Assembly (NCBI GenBank): GCA_964454015.1
Contig: CAYVQF010000066.1
Span: 1 to 29,320 of the forward strand
Reading direction: 5' to 3'
Source: CAYVQF01 sp964454015
Lineage (GTDB): Bacteria; Myxococcota_A; Bradymonadia; UBA4248
DNA: 29,320 nucleotides
Positions 7,468-15,967 of this stretch are shown here, one piece after another (within the stretch, counting starts at the first letter, position 1; every line of letters starts with the position of its first letter). The notes under the pieces are model-generated. The model saw only the letters and a program-made list of their open reading frames with translations, had not been told where the DNA came from and searched no databases. The position numbers and the translations under genes were made by a program.

Positions 7468-7935
7468 CTAGAGCGCCGTCTTGCCCATGGCCAAGATCAC
7501 CGCCAACTCTCCTTCACTGACGGGCTGTATGCTCAGGCGCTGACCGCGGCGCAACAGGGGGAGGTCGGCCAAGGCGGGCTCGGCGCGCATGGCGGCGAGG
7601 CTGACGGGGAGGTGGAGGGGGGCCAGGGCCTCGATGTGGACTTGAAACCAGCGTGGTTCACCGCGCAAGGGGCGCGCGTCGTAGTACTTGGATTGGGGAT
7701 CCACGGCCGTTGGGTCGGGTTCGGCTTCACCCACGACTTGGGCCACGCCCGCGACATGGGGCTGGGGGATGGACGAGTGATAGACCAGCACCATGTGGCC
7801 GAGCTTGACCGCGTCGCGCAGCAGGTTGCGGGCTTGATAGTTGCGGACGCCATCCCAGGGTGCGCGGCGCTGCGGCGCCGCCCAGAGGTCGGCAAAGGAG
7901 AAGGCGCTGGGTTCGGTCTTGAACAGCCACGGCAT
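7468..7935 (-). CDS. EVE domain protein (THYN1-like)
   Basis: This 155-residue protein is a stand-alone EVE domain of the PUA/YTH-like fold. Recognisable parts are the start MPWLFKTEPS, WDGVRNYQARNLLRD, LVYHSS, GVAQVVGEAEPD and the end SEGELAVILAMG. EVE domains have an aromatic pocket and are thought to read modified bases in DNA or RNA; human THYN1 is the best-known relative. The start at 7935 matches the family; the open frame running upstream to about 8205 has no family likeness. It converges with the oxidoreductase gene, 17 bases between stops, and is divergent from dprA. Its role here is unproven, although proteins acting on DNA sit next to it. Confidence 0.9.
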   Translation of the reverse strand: MPWLFKTEPSAFSFADLWAAPQRRAPWDGVRNYQARNLLRDAVKLGHMVLVYHSSIPQPHVAGVAQVVGEAEPDPTAVDPQSKYYDARPLRGEPRWFQVHIEALAPLHLPVSLAAMRAEPALADLPLLRRGQRLSIQPVSEGELAVILAMGKTAL

Positions 7936-8024
7936 GGGCAGCCTCAGCGGAAGTGGTTGCGTGGTGTGATGGGCGCGGCCGTCGGGCGGCTGACGCCGCC
8001 GCCCGGGGGGCGTGCGGCGCTCAG

Positions 8025-8075
8025 TTGAACATGGGAGGGGCGGGCGTTCAAGGGTTGCCTGGGGGCGAAAATAAT
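8025..8075 (+). promoter_or_regulatory. Candidate dprA promoter with overlapping inverted repeat
   Basis: An AATAAT -10-like box (8070-8075) lies 17 bases after TTCAAG (8047-8052), a weak -35 box. The inverted repeat TTGAAC (8025-8030) / GTTCAA (8046-8051) overlaps that -35 position, as an operator would. Transcription would start near 8082, about 105 bases before the dprA ATG. The -35 match is only three of six. Confidence 0.33.
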
Positions 8076-8186
8076 GGAGGGAGCGACGCAATTTTCCCTG
8101 CCTGGGAGCGATAACCCCTGGGTCAAGGCGCCGGCACGCCTGCGATGGGTGCGCTGTGCCAATTGCGATGTCGCAGGGAGGGAAAG

Positions 8187-9326
8187 ATGGAAGACAAGGC
8201 AACACGCGACTGCGTCATGGGTCTCTGGCACCACGGGGCCTGTGGCCAGGCGGCCTTGCGCCGCTTCCTGGCCGCCGTGCATCAAGGCGAGGCGCTGGAG
8301 GCCGGCTTTGCGCACCTCATCGTGCCCCATCTGGCGGCTGCGGCCGAGCGAGAGGCCGCGGGCTGGGTGGCCCTGGGGCAGGCAGCGCTGGGGCGATACC
8401 GGGCGCTGGGGGCCGAGGTGCTGGTGTTGGGCGAGAGGGGCTATCCGCCGCAGATGGGCTCCCACCGGGGGGCGCCGCCAGTGCTCTCTTATGTGGGCTG
8501 TCCTGGCTTGTTGTCGGCGGCGCAGATCGCCGTGGTGGGTACGCGCCATCCCGATGCCATGGGGCGCTCCCTCGGGGAGCGGGTGTGCCGTCACCTGATC
8601 GAGGCGGGCTGGGTCATCGTCTCCGGCGGCGCCCTGGGGATCGACGCGTTGGCGCATCGCCTGGCGTTGTCCGAGGGCCGGCCAACGGTGGTGGTCTGTG
8701 GCACAGGCTTGGACTTTCGCTATCCCAAGCGCAACGCCGACATCTATGAGGCTTGTGCGGGGCGTGGGCTCATCGTCAGTCAGTTTCCGCTGGAGACGGC
8801 GCCGCGGCGGGAGATATTCCCACGGCGCAACGCGACCATCGCCGCCTTGGCGCGCGGGAGCGTGGTGGTGCAGGCCCCGCGGGGGAGCGGCGCCCTGCAC
8901 ACGGCGCGGGCGACGCTGCGCTTGGGTCGGCCCCTGTGGGTGGTGGCGGGGCCCGCCTTCCATTGGGCTTACGCCGGTGGGCTGGACCTCTATGGCCAGC
9001 CGGGGGTGCAGGTGCTGCGCGACACGCAAGACTTCCCGCCTGGGCCGGCAGCAGAGATCGATGGCGCGAACGCCCTGTGCGGCCAGGCGCTGCTGCCCTT
9101 GGAGCGCCCCCGAGGGCCTGCGCGGCGCGAGGTGCCCGTAGCCATGGGGCGATTGGAGCGCTTGCTGTGGCAGCGCCTGGCCCAGGGGGAGGCCGTGCGC
9201 GATGAGTTGCTGCGGCTAGACGGCGATCACGATGGACTGTGCGAGGCGCTCCTGGGGCTGGAGCTGCAGGGCGAGGTGGAGCGGCAGGTGGGTGAGCGCT
9301 ACGCTTTGCGGGATTCGGGGGCCTAG
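8187..9326 (+). CDS. dprA: DNA processing protein DprA/Smf
   Basis: This 379-residue protein has the DprA Rossmann core. It contains VVGTR (116-120), SGGALGIDALAH from 146, VVVCGTGLDFRYPKRN, then FPRRNATIAAL and APRGSGALHTARATLRLGRPLWVVAG. The N-terminal 100 residues fit the SAM-like helical region, and the last 60 or so fit the winged-helix DML1-like tail. DprA binds incoming single-stranded DNA and loads RecA during natural transformation. Two usual residues differ: the common ARGID reads ALGID, and the Lys of the common FPxKN/FPKRN region reads Arg. The start at 8187 follows a strong AGGGAGGGAAAG; an upstream ATG at 8145 lacks support. No com genes are in the window, so competence cannot be claimed. 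Confidence 0.92.
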   Translation: MEDKATRDCVMGLWHHGACGQAALRRFLAAVHQGEALEAGFAHLIVPHLAAAAEREAAGWVALGQAALGRYRALGAEVLVLGERGYPPQMGSHRGAPPVLSYVGCPGLLSAAQIAVVGTRHPDAMGRSLGERVCRHLIEAGWVIVSGGALGIDALAHRLALSEGRPTVVVCGTGLDFRYPKRNADIYEACAGRGLIVSQFPLETAPRREIFPRRNATIAALARGSVVVQAPRGSGALHTARATLRLGRPLWVVAGPAFHWAYAGGLDLYGQPGVQVLRDTQDFPPGPAAEIDGANALCGQALLPLERPRGPARREVPVAMGRLERLLWQRLAQGEAVRDELLRLDGDHDGLCEALLGLELQGEVERQVGERYALRDSGA

Positions 9327-9765
9327 GCCGGGCTGCCTATCAGCGAGTGGCTTCGCGGTGTTGGCCGGGGACTTGGACCAAGGATCACCCAAGGTTGTGG
9401 TCGTTGTACTTCCAAGGCCGTTTCTGTGAGCCACCCATCTTTGGCCGTGCGGAACCAGCCACCACCAAGTGCAAACGCGGCTTGACCAAATTCATCAGGC
9501 CTGAGAGCGCCCTCTGTGCTTGCAAGCTGCGCTTCAATGATGTGCTGCGCCGAAGGGCATGCGAGCGAAGCGTGTCAGGGGGCCGAGCCGACACCAGAAA
9601 GGCATGCCGAGCCAAATTCGGCGGTGGGTCATGCCGTGGCAGGTGCGCCCTTTCCGGGGCACATCGACCTTTCTCCGCCTTGCGTTGACCCGACGTCGCA
9701 GACGAAAGTGTCTGTGGGATGTACGAAGAGGCGGCCCAAGTCGCAGCTCATACGGAGGAGTTTTG
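9327..9765. other. 439-base gap before the SNF2 gene, no gene supported
   Basis: No open frame here has a plausible start, ribosome site and protein-like sequence. The DNA looks less GC-rich than its left flank. The hexamer CCAAGG occurs at 9378, 9389 and 9412; the first copy sits in the palindrome CTTGGACCAAG (9372-9382). A short stem GCCGA/TCGGC lies at 9606-9622, and TTGACC at 9685 has no good -10 partner. It may hold the SNF2 promoter or decayed DNA. No tRNA-like structure was seen. Confidence 0.5.
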
Positions 9766-12700
9766 ATGTCAGATCTCACGACTAGCCCACGCGAAGCGGC
9801 ACCTGCGCCGGGTCTTGATCCCTTCCTCTATGATCTCGATATGCTGCGTGAGATTGCGCCAGAGGGGGTCATTGCGCGCGCTTTGGCCTATGACGCCGAG
9901 AATCGGGTGATGAGCGTCGAGCGGCATGGCGACGAAGTCCGGGCCTTGGTCGAAGGCTCCAAACCCGACAACCCCTATGCCGTCACCATCCACCTGGATC
10001 GAGAAGGCAGCCTTGTGACCCAATGCACCTGTCCCTACGACGGGGGCTTGACGTGTAAGCACGCCGTGGCGACGCTCACCGCCTATTACAAAGCGAATGG
10101 GGTCAAAAACGTCGCCGTCACCAATGCCAGCGAGGAGGCCATCGCTGAACGAATCAGGCGCGGCCGATCGGAGATCAAAGTCACCCACGTCTCGGGTTTG
10201 CCGCATTTCGGCACCTGGACGGCACAGTCTCTCAAAGGAGACCCGCGCTACATCCAGAGCTATCGGGTGCAGATTCGCTCGCTAACCGAGCGCTCCAATC
10301 ACTGCCTCTGCCCCGATTTTGCCACCAACACCCTCGGCACGTGCAAGCACATCGAAGCGGTGCTTCACCGTCTCCGGCGCGACCTCAAGAAACGCGGTGA
10401 GGACACGCATGCAGCCCCACCCGTTTCGGTGATTTACCTCGCTTGGGATAGCCTGCCTGCGCCCCAGATCCGCGTCCGCCGTGGTGCAAGTGTCCCGGCG
10501 CAAGTGGCAGGAATCTTCAACAAGGCTTTCAACCAGCGTGGACACCTCGATGGCGTGCTGCCACAGGCGTTCTTCGCGCTGCAGCGGCAATTGGAGGGCT
10601 ACGAAGACCATGTCACCATTGGCGACGAAGTCATAGATCATGTCCGCCGCCTCGCCGAAAGTGCGATCAAACGGGAGGACGCCCGAAGCATCAGGGAAGA
10701 GATTGTTCGCTTTGGCCAACAACTCCCCGGGGTCAATGCGCGTCTTTTTCCCTATCAAGTCGAAGGGGTCGCTTTTCTCGCCGCGACGGGACGCGCCCTC
10801 TTGGCCGATGACATGGGGCTGGGGAAAACCCTGCAGGCCATTGCCGCGGCGGTGTGGCTACAGCAGAAAGCCCGGCTGCAGCGCGTGCTCATCGTCTGCC
10901 CGGCTTCACTCAAAGGGCAGTGGGCCCGCGAGATTGAGCGCTTCAGCGGGTGCTCCGCTGTGGTCATTCAGGGGCCCCCGGCGAGCCGCTTGGTGCAGTA
11001 TCGTCGAGACACGACCTTTGTGATCATGAACTACGAGCTGGTCATGGCCGATTTCAGCATCATCAACCAAGAGGTGCGGCCAGATCTCCTCATCCTCGAC
11101 GAAGCCCAGCGCATCCGCAATTGGCGTACCAAAACCGCCACGGCCATCAAGCGCATCGAGAGCCCTTATGCTTTCGTCCTCACGGGGACGCCCCTCGAGA
11201 ACCGCCTGGAGGATCTCTACAGTGTCTTGCAGGTGGTCGATCCCAGGATTCTGGGGCCCTTGTGGCGCGTCAACCTGGACTACACCATCCTCGACGAGAA
11301 CGGGCGAGTTCGAGGCTATAAGAATTTGAATGCTTTGCGGCAGCGCATTGCGCCTGTGATGCTGCGACGCAACCGCGACTTGGTCAAAGAGCAGCTCCCC
11401 AAGCGAACGGACTTGCAGCTCGATGTGGTCCTCACGGCGCGACAAGGCGAGATCCACGCAAGTGCGTTGCGTAACGCCGCCATACTTGCCGAGACCATGG
11501 GTCGCCGACCCTTGAGCCCTTCCGAAGAGAAACGCTTCCTTTCCCTGTTGCAAACGGCGAGGATGGCCTGCAATGCTGCCGGCTTGGTCGACAAGGAGAG
11601 CAAGGGATCGCCAAAATTGGAGGAGCTTGAACGGCTCTTGGTCGAGCTCTGTGTCGAGAGAGGGCGCAAAGTCGTGGTCTTCTCCCAGTGGGCCCGCATG
11701 ACGGAGATGGCTGAGGAGGTGGCTGAGGGCTTGGGTTTGGGAACGGTCAGGCTCTACGGTGGCGTGCCCACCCAGAAGCGGGATGCGCTCATCAAACGCT
11801 TCACCACTGATCCCAAGGTCCAGGTTTTTCTCTCTACCGATGCCGGAGGGGTAGGTCTCAACTTGCAAGCCGCTTCGGTGTTGATCAATTTGGACATGCA
11901 TTACAATCCGGCCGTGCTGGAGCAACGCATCGGGCGCATTCATCGCCTTGGCCAAAAAGAGCCGATTCAGGTCATCCGGCTCATGGCTGCCGACTCCTAC
12001 GAAGTCGAGGTCGCCAGAATCGCCGCAGGTAAACGTGACCTCTTCGGTGCGACCATCTCTGGCGATTCGACGGAGGACGTGGTTGGGATCTCGAAGCGCG
12101 ACTTGGAAGTCTTTTTGGATGCCTTGAAAACGGCCACCGAGCGCAGCTCCGAATCTTCTGCTGTGGCCGTCGCCGACGACCCACCCGCTCCGCCCCCTCC
12201 CAGCGAGTCGGGACCACGCGTTACAGAGGATAAGGGTGTCCCCACTGAAGACTCCGAGGCCGAGGCGATGGCGAATCGGGCCTTGCACCAGACGATTTCC
12301 CGGGCACAGCAGCTTCTCGGCGAAGCCCTGGAGCAGGTTTTGGCTGTGCCAGGCGGACTGCTGTTGGTGGTCAAGGACCTGACCGAAACGCTCGAGGCGG
12401 CTATCGAGTCCCTGGACACTGAAAGTACCCTCAACGCCATAGACACCCGGGCTTATCACGTGCTCAAGCGTTTGGGCGCCCCAGCCATCGATTTCCCTGC
12501 GTTGCCCCTTGCGGCGCCGCGTCGTCATCCACTTTTGGTGAAGGCCGAGGACAACCTCACGAGAGCCGAAGGGCTTGCCGAACAAGGCGACAGCGCCCTG
12601 TGTCTGCAGGCGCTCTTCCGCGCAATGCTCGCCGCTGTGGCCGTGCGCGCCGACAAGGCCGAGATCCCACCGCTGACGGAGATTCCCCTGTGGGTCTATG

Positions 12701-12861
12701 GCGAAGTGATTCCTCGCGGCCTCTTGAGCCCCAATGACGTCAATGGTCTGATTCGTGCCATGAGCTTGGCCTCCACCCCCGAAGTGCCGGACCTTTTGGT
12801 CACCCAGGTGCTACAGGACGCTCGACGCTTCGTGGCGCAAGCGCGCCAAGGGTCAACCTGA
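9766..12861 (+). CDS. SNF2-family helicase with two N-terminal SWIM zinc fingers
   Basis: This 1031-residue protein has two SWIM fingers: C87xC89...C97xH99 and C180xC182...C193xH195. SWIM fingers bind DNA or protein. A full SNF2 ATPase follows: Walker A DMGLGKT (349-355), Walker B with D445-E446-A447-Q448 (DEAQ rather than DEAH), LTGTPLENR, VFSQWARM, STDAGGVGLNLQAA and QRIGRIHRLGQ from 720. The last 230 residues are a Pro/Ser linker and a helical domain that I do not recognise. SNF2 proteins translocate on double-stranded DNA and remodel protein-DNA complexes; bacterial relatives include RapA and HepA. The ATG at 9766 has GGAGGAG five bases upstream. Codon use looks less GC-rich than its neighbours. 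The target is unknown. Confidence 0.9.
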   Translation: MSDLTTSPREAAPAPGLDPFLYDLDMLREIAPEGVIARALAYDAENRVMSVERHGDEVRALVEGSKPDNPYAVTIHLDREGSLVTQCTCPYDGGLTCKHAVATLTAYYKANGVKNVAVTNASEEAIAERIRRGRSEIKVTHVSGLPHFGTWTAQSLKGDPRYIQSYRVQIRSLTERSNHCLCPDFATNTLGTCKHIEAVLHRLRRDLKKRGEDTHAAPPVSVIYLAWDSLPAPQIRVRRGASVPAQVAGIFNKAFNQRGHLDGVLPQAFFALQRQLEGYEDHVTIGDEVIDHVRRLAESAIKREDARSIREEIVRFGQQLPGVNARLFPYQVEGVAFLAATGRALLADDMGLGKTLQAIAAAVWLQQKARLQRVLIVCPASLKGQWAREIERFSGCSAVVIQGPPASRLVQYRRDTTFVIMNYELVMADFSIINQEVRPDLLILDEAQRIRNWRTKTATAIKRIESPYAFVLTGTPLENRLEDLYSVLQVVDPRILGPLWRVNLDYTILDENGRVRGYKNLNALRQRIAPVMLRRNRDLVKEQLPKRTDLQLDVVLTARQGEIHASALRNAAILAETMGRRPLSPSEEKRFLSLLQTARMACNAAGLVDKESKGSPKLEELERLLVELCVERGRKVVVFSQWARMTEMAEEVAEGLGLGTVRLYGGVPTQKRDALIKRFTTDPKVQVFLSTDAGGVGLNLQAASVLINLDMHYNPAVLEQRIGRIHRLGQKEPIQVIRLMAADSYEVEVARIAAGKRDLFGATISGDSTEDVVGISKRDLEVFLDALKTATERSSESSAVAVADDPPAPPPPSESGPRVTEDKGVPTEDSEAEAMANRALHQTISRAQQLLGEALEQVLAVPGGLLLVVKDLTETLEAAIESLDTESTLNAIDTRAYHVLKRLGAPAIDFPALPLAAPRRHPLLVKAEDNLTRAEGLAEQGDSALCLQALFRAMLAAVAVRADKAEIPPLTEIPLWVYGEVIPRGLLSPNDVNGLIRAMSLASTPEVPDLLVTQVLQDARRFVAQARQGST

Positions 12862-12975
12862 CAAGGAGGGATCCCCACGCGGCGCCGCTTGCCCGCCAGA
12901 GGAGTTCTGGCATAGAAAGCAGGTGCGCAGGGCCTGCGAGGCCGCCACCGACAGAGGGCGCGACGCATCGACGCC

Positions 12976-13347
12976 ATGGCGCGCGACTCAGAGCCACAGA
13001 CCATGCTCCAGCCCAAGCACAAGCTCCAGATCGTCAAGGTCACCCACACCTTCGTGTGGGCCCTCTTCGTGGTGGCCATCATCGCCATCCCCATCCTCGC
13101 CGTGTTGCAGCGGTGGATCCTTGTCGCCGCTCTCGTGGGCTTGGTTCTCGTCGAGTGCCTGGTGCTCTTGATCAACCGGTGGCGCTGTCCGCTGACGGAC
13201 ATCGCCGCGCGCTACACGGATGATCGCCGCGCCAACTTCGACATCTATCTCCCCCACGCTTTGGCAGAGCACAACAAAAGCATCTTCGGCACCCTCTTCG
13301 CCGTCGGCTTGGTCTTTTCTCTGCTCTGGTGGTGGGTTGGCGGCTGA
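12976..13347 (+). CDS. Small three-segment membrane protein of unknown function
   Basis: This 123-residue protein has three likely membrane helices (about 24-44, 46-68 and 103-121). The connecting loop contains WRCPLTDIAARYTDDRRANFDIYLP, then AEHNKSIFGTLF. The CPLT motif after a membrane helix recalls the DUF2784 group, but the rest does not match well enough to assign it. The ATG at 12976 is the only convincing start; a weak GAGGG lies about 18 bases upstream, so translation may be poor. It is 114 bases after the SNF2 gene on the same strand. Nothing in it suggests a transport or enzyme function. Confidence 0.72.
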   Translation: MARDSEPQTMLQPKHKLQIVKVTHTFVWALFVVAIIAIPILAVLQRWILVAALVGLVLVECLVLLINRWRCPLTDIAARYTDDRRANFDIYLPHALAEHNKSIFGTLFAVGLVFSLLWWWVGG

Positions 13348-13481
13348 TTTCCGGCGGAAAGGCGGAAAAACTAACGCATGTGTTCGCTTTGGCGGCGATG
13401 TCGGCACCGATGGCGCAGGTGTTTCAAGCCTGGGGGAGACCCCGTGTCGGACCCATGTGGTTCACAACAAGGAGATGCGTC

Positions 13482-15326
13482 ATGGTCGATTTCCCATCGA
13501 GAGCAGGGTTGGGTGCGTGTGGGTGGATGGTGCTCTTGGGTCTGGTGGTGGGCTGCGAGCCCGCCACGTCGCCGCCCAAGGCGGAGCAAGGCCAGGCGCA
13601 CGCTGAGGCTGAGGCCGCGTCTGGGCCGGTAGAGCAAGAGGCAGAGCTCGAGCAGAAGGGCGAAGCGACGCCGATCCTTGCTACCAGCGAGGCCACGGCC
13701 ACGGAGGTTGCGCCGAACGTGGCCCGTCCGGGTGAGGCGCCCCTCAGAGAAGAGCGGGCCGTCGACACCGATGCGGCCTTGAAAACCCTTGGGGAGGTGA
13801 TGGCCGCCACCGATGCGCCCATGGTCGATAGCCTCGGCGGCTTGGGCGTGGAGGGTATCGGCACGGGCGGCGGTGGGATCGGATATGGCGGCGGTGGGGT
13901 GGAGAGGAGTCGCGCCACCCGAACGGGAGCCCCTTCGCCGGCACGGCCCGTGTCGCCGCAGGTGTCGCCATTGGCGGGTGCGGAGATGGTGGTCAACGCG
14001 TGGAAAGAGACCCGCCAGGAGGCGCTGTCGACCTTCGCCGCCGATGTGGACACGGCGTCCTATACCTTGGCGCGAACCCAGATCAACAACGGACAGCGCC
14101 CGGAGGCGAGCTTGATCCGGCCGGAAGAGTTCGTCAATTACTTCCTCTATGGCTATACGCCTCCGGCGGCGGAAGACTCTGAGCCCTTCACCATCGATAT
14201 CGCGGCGGCGCCGTCGCCTTTCGGCGGCGAGTCGCACTACTTGCGCTTGGGCGTGCGTGGTAAGAGCCTGGCGCAGGTGGGGCGCAAGCCCACCAACCTG
14301 ACCTTCTTGGTCGACGTGAGCGGCTCCATGAACCCGGCCAACCGCTTGCCCTTGGCCAAGCAGGCCCTGCGCATTCTCGTGGATCAGCTCGAAGAGGGCG
14401 ACACGGTGGCGCTGGTCACCTACGCCAGCAACACCCGGGTGGTGCTCCCGCCGACGTCGCTGACGGAGCGAGGCAAGATCCACGCGGCCATCGAGGATCT
14501 CAAGGCCGGTGGCAGCACCGCCATGGGCAGCGGCATCGATCTGGCCTATGCGCAGGCCAAGAAGGGCAAGAAGAAGGGCAGCGTCAACCGGGTGATCATC
14601 CTCTCCGATGGCGACGCCAACGTGGGCGATAGGGACCCGCAGAAGATTCTCAGCAAGATCCAACAATACGTCGATGAGGGCATCACCCTGAGCACCGTGG
14701 GCTTTGGCATCGGCCGCTACCGCGACGACATGATGGAGCGCTTGGCCAACCAGGGCAACGGCAACAACTACTTCATCGACAACTTGAGTGAGGCCAAGCG
14801 CGTCTTCGCCCAGACCCTGGGCGGGACCCTGCAAGTCATCGCCAAGGACGTGAAGTTCCAGGTCGAATTCGACCCGACTCAGGTGGTGTCCTTCAGGCAA
14901 ATCGGCTACGAGAACCGCCAGATCGCCCACCAGGACTTTCGCAATGACAAGGTCGACGCCGGCGAGATCGGCGCTGGTCATCGGGTGACCGTGCTCTACG
15001 AGATCAAGCTCGCCTCGGGGGCCACCATGGCGGACTTGGCGACCCTGCGGGTGCGCTACAAGGCGCCCGATGGCGACGTGGCCAAGGAGAGCACCTTCCC
15101 CATCACCCGGGGACACTTGGCGCCGAGCTTCGACAGCGCCCACGGGGACTTCCGCTTTGCCGTGGCCGTGGCGACCTTCGCCGAGTTGCTGCGCGGCAGT
15201 GAGCTGCGGCCGGACGCTTCGATCGACCAGCTCATCGCTCTGGCCAGCGCCGCCATCGAGCAGAGCCAAGAGCGGCAGGATTTCGTGGCCCTCATGAAGA
15301 CCGTGCAGAAGAAGAAGTGGCTGTGA
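13482..15326 (+). CDS. YfbK-like von Willebrand factor A lipoprotein
   Basis: This 614-residue protein begins with a lipoprotein signal (MVLLGLVVGC, Cys25). A Glu/Ala-rich and then Gly-rich linker (GIGTGGGGIGYGGGG) runs to about residue 165. The YfbK-type N-terminal domain follows (STFAADVDTASYTLART, RPEEFVNYFLYGY). A VWA domain has an intact metal site D278VSGS282 and LSDGDANVGDRDP. The C-terminal DUF3520-like region ends at VQKKKWL. E. coli YfbK has the same order. VWA domains bind partner proteins through a metal ion, so this is probably a surface or periplasmic adhesion or assembly factor; the partner is unknown. The start at 13482 has GGAG seven bases upstream and gives the lipobox. There is no MoxR ATPase next to it. 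Confidence 0.88.
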   Translation: MVDFPSRAGLGACGWMVLLGLVVGCEPATSPPKAEQGQAHAEAEAASGPVEQEAELEQKGEATPILATSEATATEVAPNVARPGEAPLREERAVDTDAALKTLGEVMAATDAPMVDSLGGLGVEGIGTGGGGIGYGGGGVERSRATRTGAPSPARPVSPQVSPLAGAEMVVNAWKETRQEALSTFAADVDTASYTLARTQINNGQRPEASLIRPEEFVNYFLYGYTPPAAEDSEPFTIDIAAAPSPFGGESHYLRLGVRGKSLAQVGRKPTNLTFLVDVSGSMNPANRLPLAKQALRILVDQLEEGDTVALVTYASNTRVVLPPTSLTERGKIHAAIEDLKAGGSTAMGSGIDLAYAQAKKGKKKGSVNRVIILSDGDANVGDRDPQKILSKIQQYVDEGITLSTVGFGIGRYRDDMMERLANQGNGNNYFIDNLSEAKRVFAQTLGGTLQVIAKDVKFQVEFDPTQVVSFRQIGYENRQIAHQDFRNDKVDAGEIGAGHRVTVLYEIKLASGATMADLATLRVRYKAPDGDVAKESTFPITRGHLAPSFDSAHGDFRFAVAVATFAELLRGSELRPDASIDQLIALASAAIEQSQERQDFVALMKTVQKKKWL

Positions 15327-15368
15327 GCGGCGCTGGGCCGCTGTGGTTGGCGGCGCCGCCGCACGGCT

Positions 15369-15830
15369 TCAGGATGACCCGTCGCCCAGGAGGCGGTACA
15401 TGAAGTGGTGGGGCCCGACACCGGCGATTTCGTAGCTGGGCCCTTGGATGGCGAAGCCGTGGCGCGCGTAGAAGGGGACGGCGGCGATGCGGGCGTCACA
15501 CCACACCCAGGTGCCGCTGTGGTGGCGGGCGTGGTCCAAGGCGGCGGCCAAGAGGCTGGCGCCAATCCCCTGAGAGCGCAGCGCCCCTTGGACCGCCATG
15601 GCGCGCAGCCGCCAGGCGCTGGGATCGACGCGCTCGTGAGGTGCCTGGGGCATGATCGTGGCGATGCCTACGTGGACCGCGTCGAGGAAGGCGCCGAAGT
15701 GGGCGCTGCGCGGGTCCAGATCACCAGGAAAGATGAGGGTTTCCGGGGGCTGCTGGGGGCGCAGGAGCTGGTGACGGAGCTCGAGGCAGGCGTGGACCGT
15801 CAGGGGGCGGACGTGGAGCGGTGGGGACAT
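15369..15830 (-). CDS. GNAT family N-acetyltransferase
   Basis: This 153-residue protein carries the acetyl-CoA pyrophosphate-binding loop RSQGIG (85-90) after the beta-strand MAVQGA. The conserved end CDARIAAVPFYARHGFAIQG and the final FMYRLL complete the fold. It resembles small bacterial acyltransferases of the ElaA/YjcF kind. It would transfer an acetyl group to an amine; the acceptor cannot be told. The start at 15830 gives the standard N-terminus, with an unlikely 35-residue in-frame extension upstream. It is convergent with the VWA gene and divergent from the small lipoprotein gene. Confidence 0.87.
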   Translation of the reverse strand: MSPPLHVRPLTVHACLELRHQLLRPQQPPETLIFPGDLDPRSAHFGAFLDAVHVGIATIMPQAPHERVDPSAWRLRAMAVQGALRSQGIGASLLAAALDHARHHSGTWVWCDARIAAVPFYARHGFAIQGPSYEIAGVGPHHFMYRLLGDGSS

Positions 15831-15923
15831 GTGTGTTCTCCAGTGCAGCGCGCGTGGGGCTGACGCCCGTGGGGGATCGACCCATGCTGTCTTGTAGCAC
15901 GCATCGCCGCCTGGCATCATGGT

Positions 15924-15949
15924 GTGGACCATCACGCGGGGTGGTCCAC
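15924..15949. promoter_or_regulatory. Perfect 8-base inverted repeat upstream of the lipoprotein gene
   Basis: GTGGACCA (15924-15931) and TGGTCCAC (15942-15949) are exact reverse complements separated by ten bases. The element sits between the divergent GNAT and lipoprotein genes and ends a few bases before the latter's GGAGG ribosome site. It could be an operator for a dimeric repressor or a leader hairpin. No regulator gene is adjacent. Confidence 0.5.
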
Positions 15950-15967
15950 GGGGCGGAGGTTGACGCC

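Noticed and set aside
7985..8000. Hairpin GGCGGC/GCCGCC between the EVE and dprA genes
   Set aside because: It lies upstream of the divergent starts, has no T-run, and is ordinary for GC-rich DNA.
9347..9688. 113-residue open frame in the gap before the SNF2 gene
   Set aside because: It begins at GTG with no ribosome site. Its Arg/Cys-rich composition looks like translated non-coding GC-rich DNA.
12863..12870. Strong Shine-Dalgarno AAGGAGGG just after the SNF2 stop codon
   Set aside because: No ATG, GTG or TTG lies 5-12 bases downstream, and the following frame reaches a stop within about 15 codons.
12862..12945. Minus-strand small peptide with a CFLC motif
   Set aside because: It has no ATG start or ribosome site, and it lies in the leader of the membrane protein gene.
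15326..15360. Stem AGCGGC/GCCGCT and palindrome GGCGGCGCCGCC after the VWA gene as a terminator
   Set aside because: The stems are short, there is no T-run, and the palindrome has no room for a loop. GC-rich palindromes are expected here.
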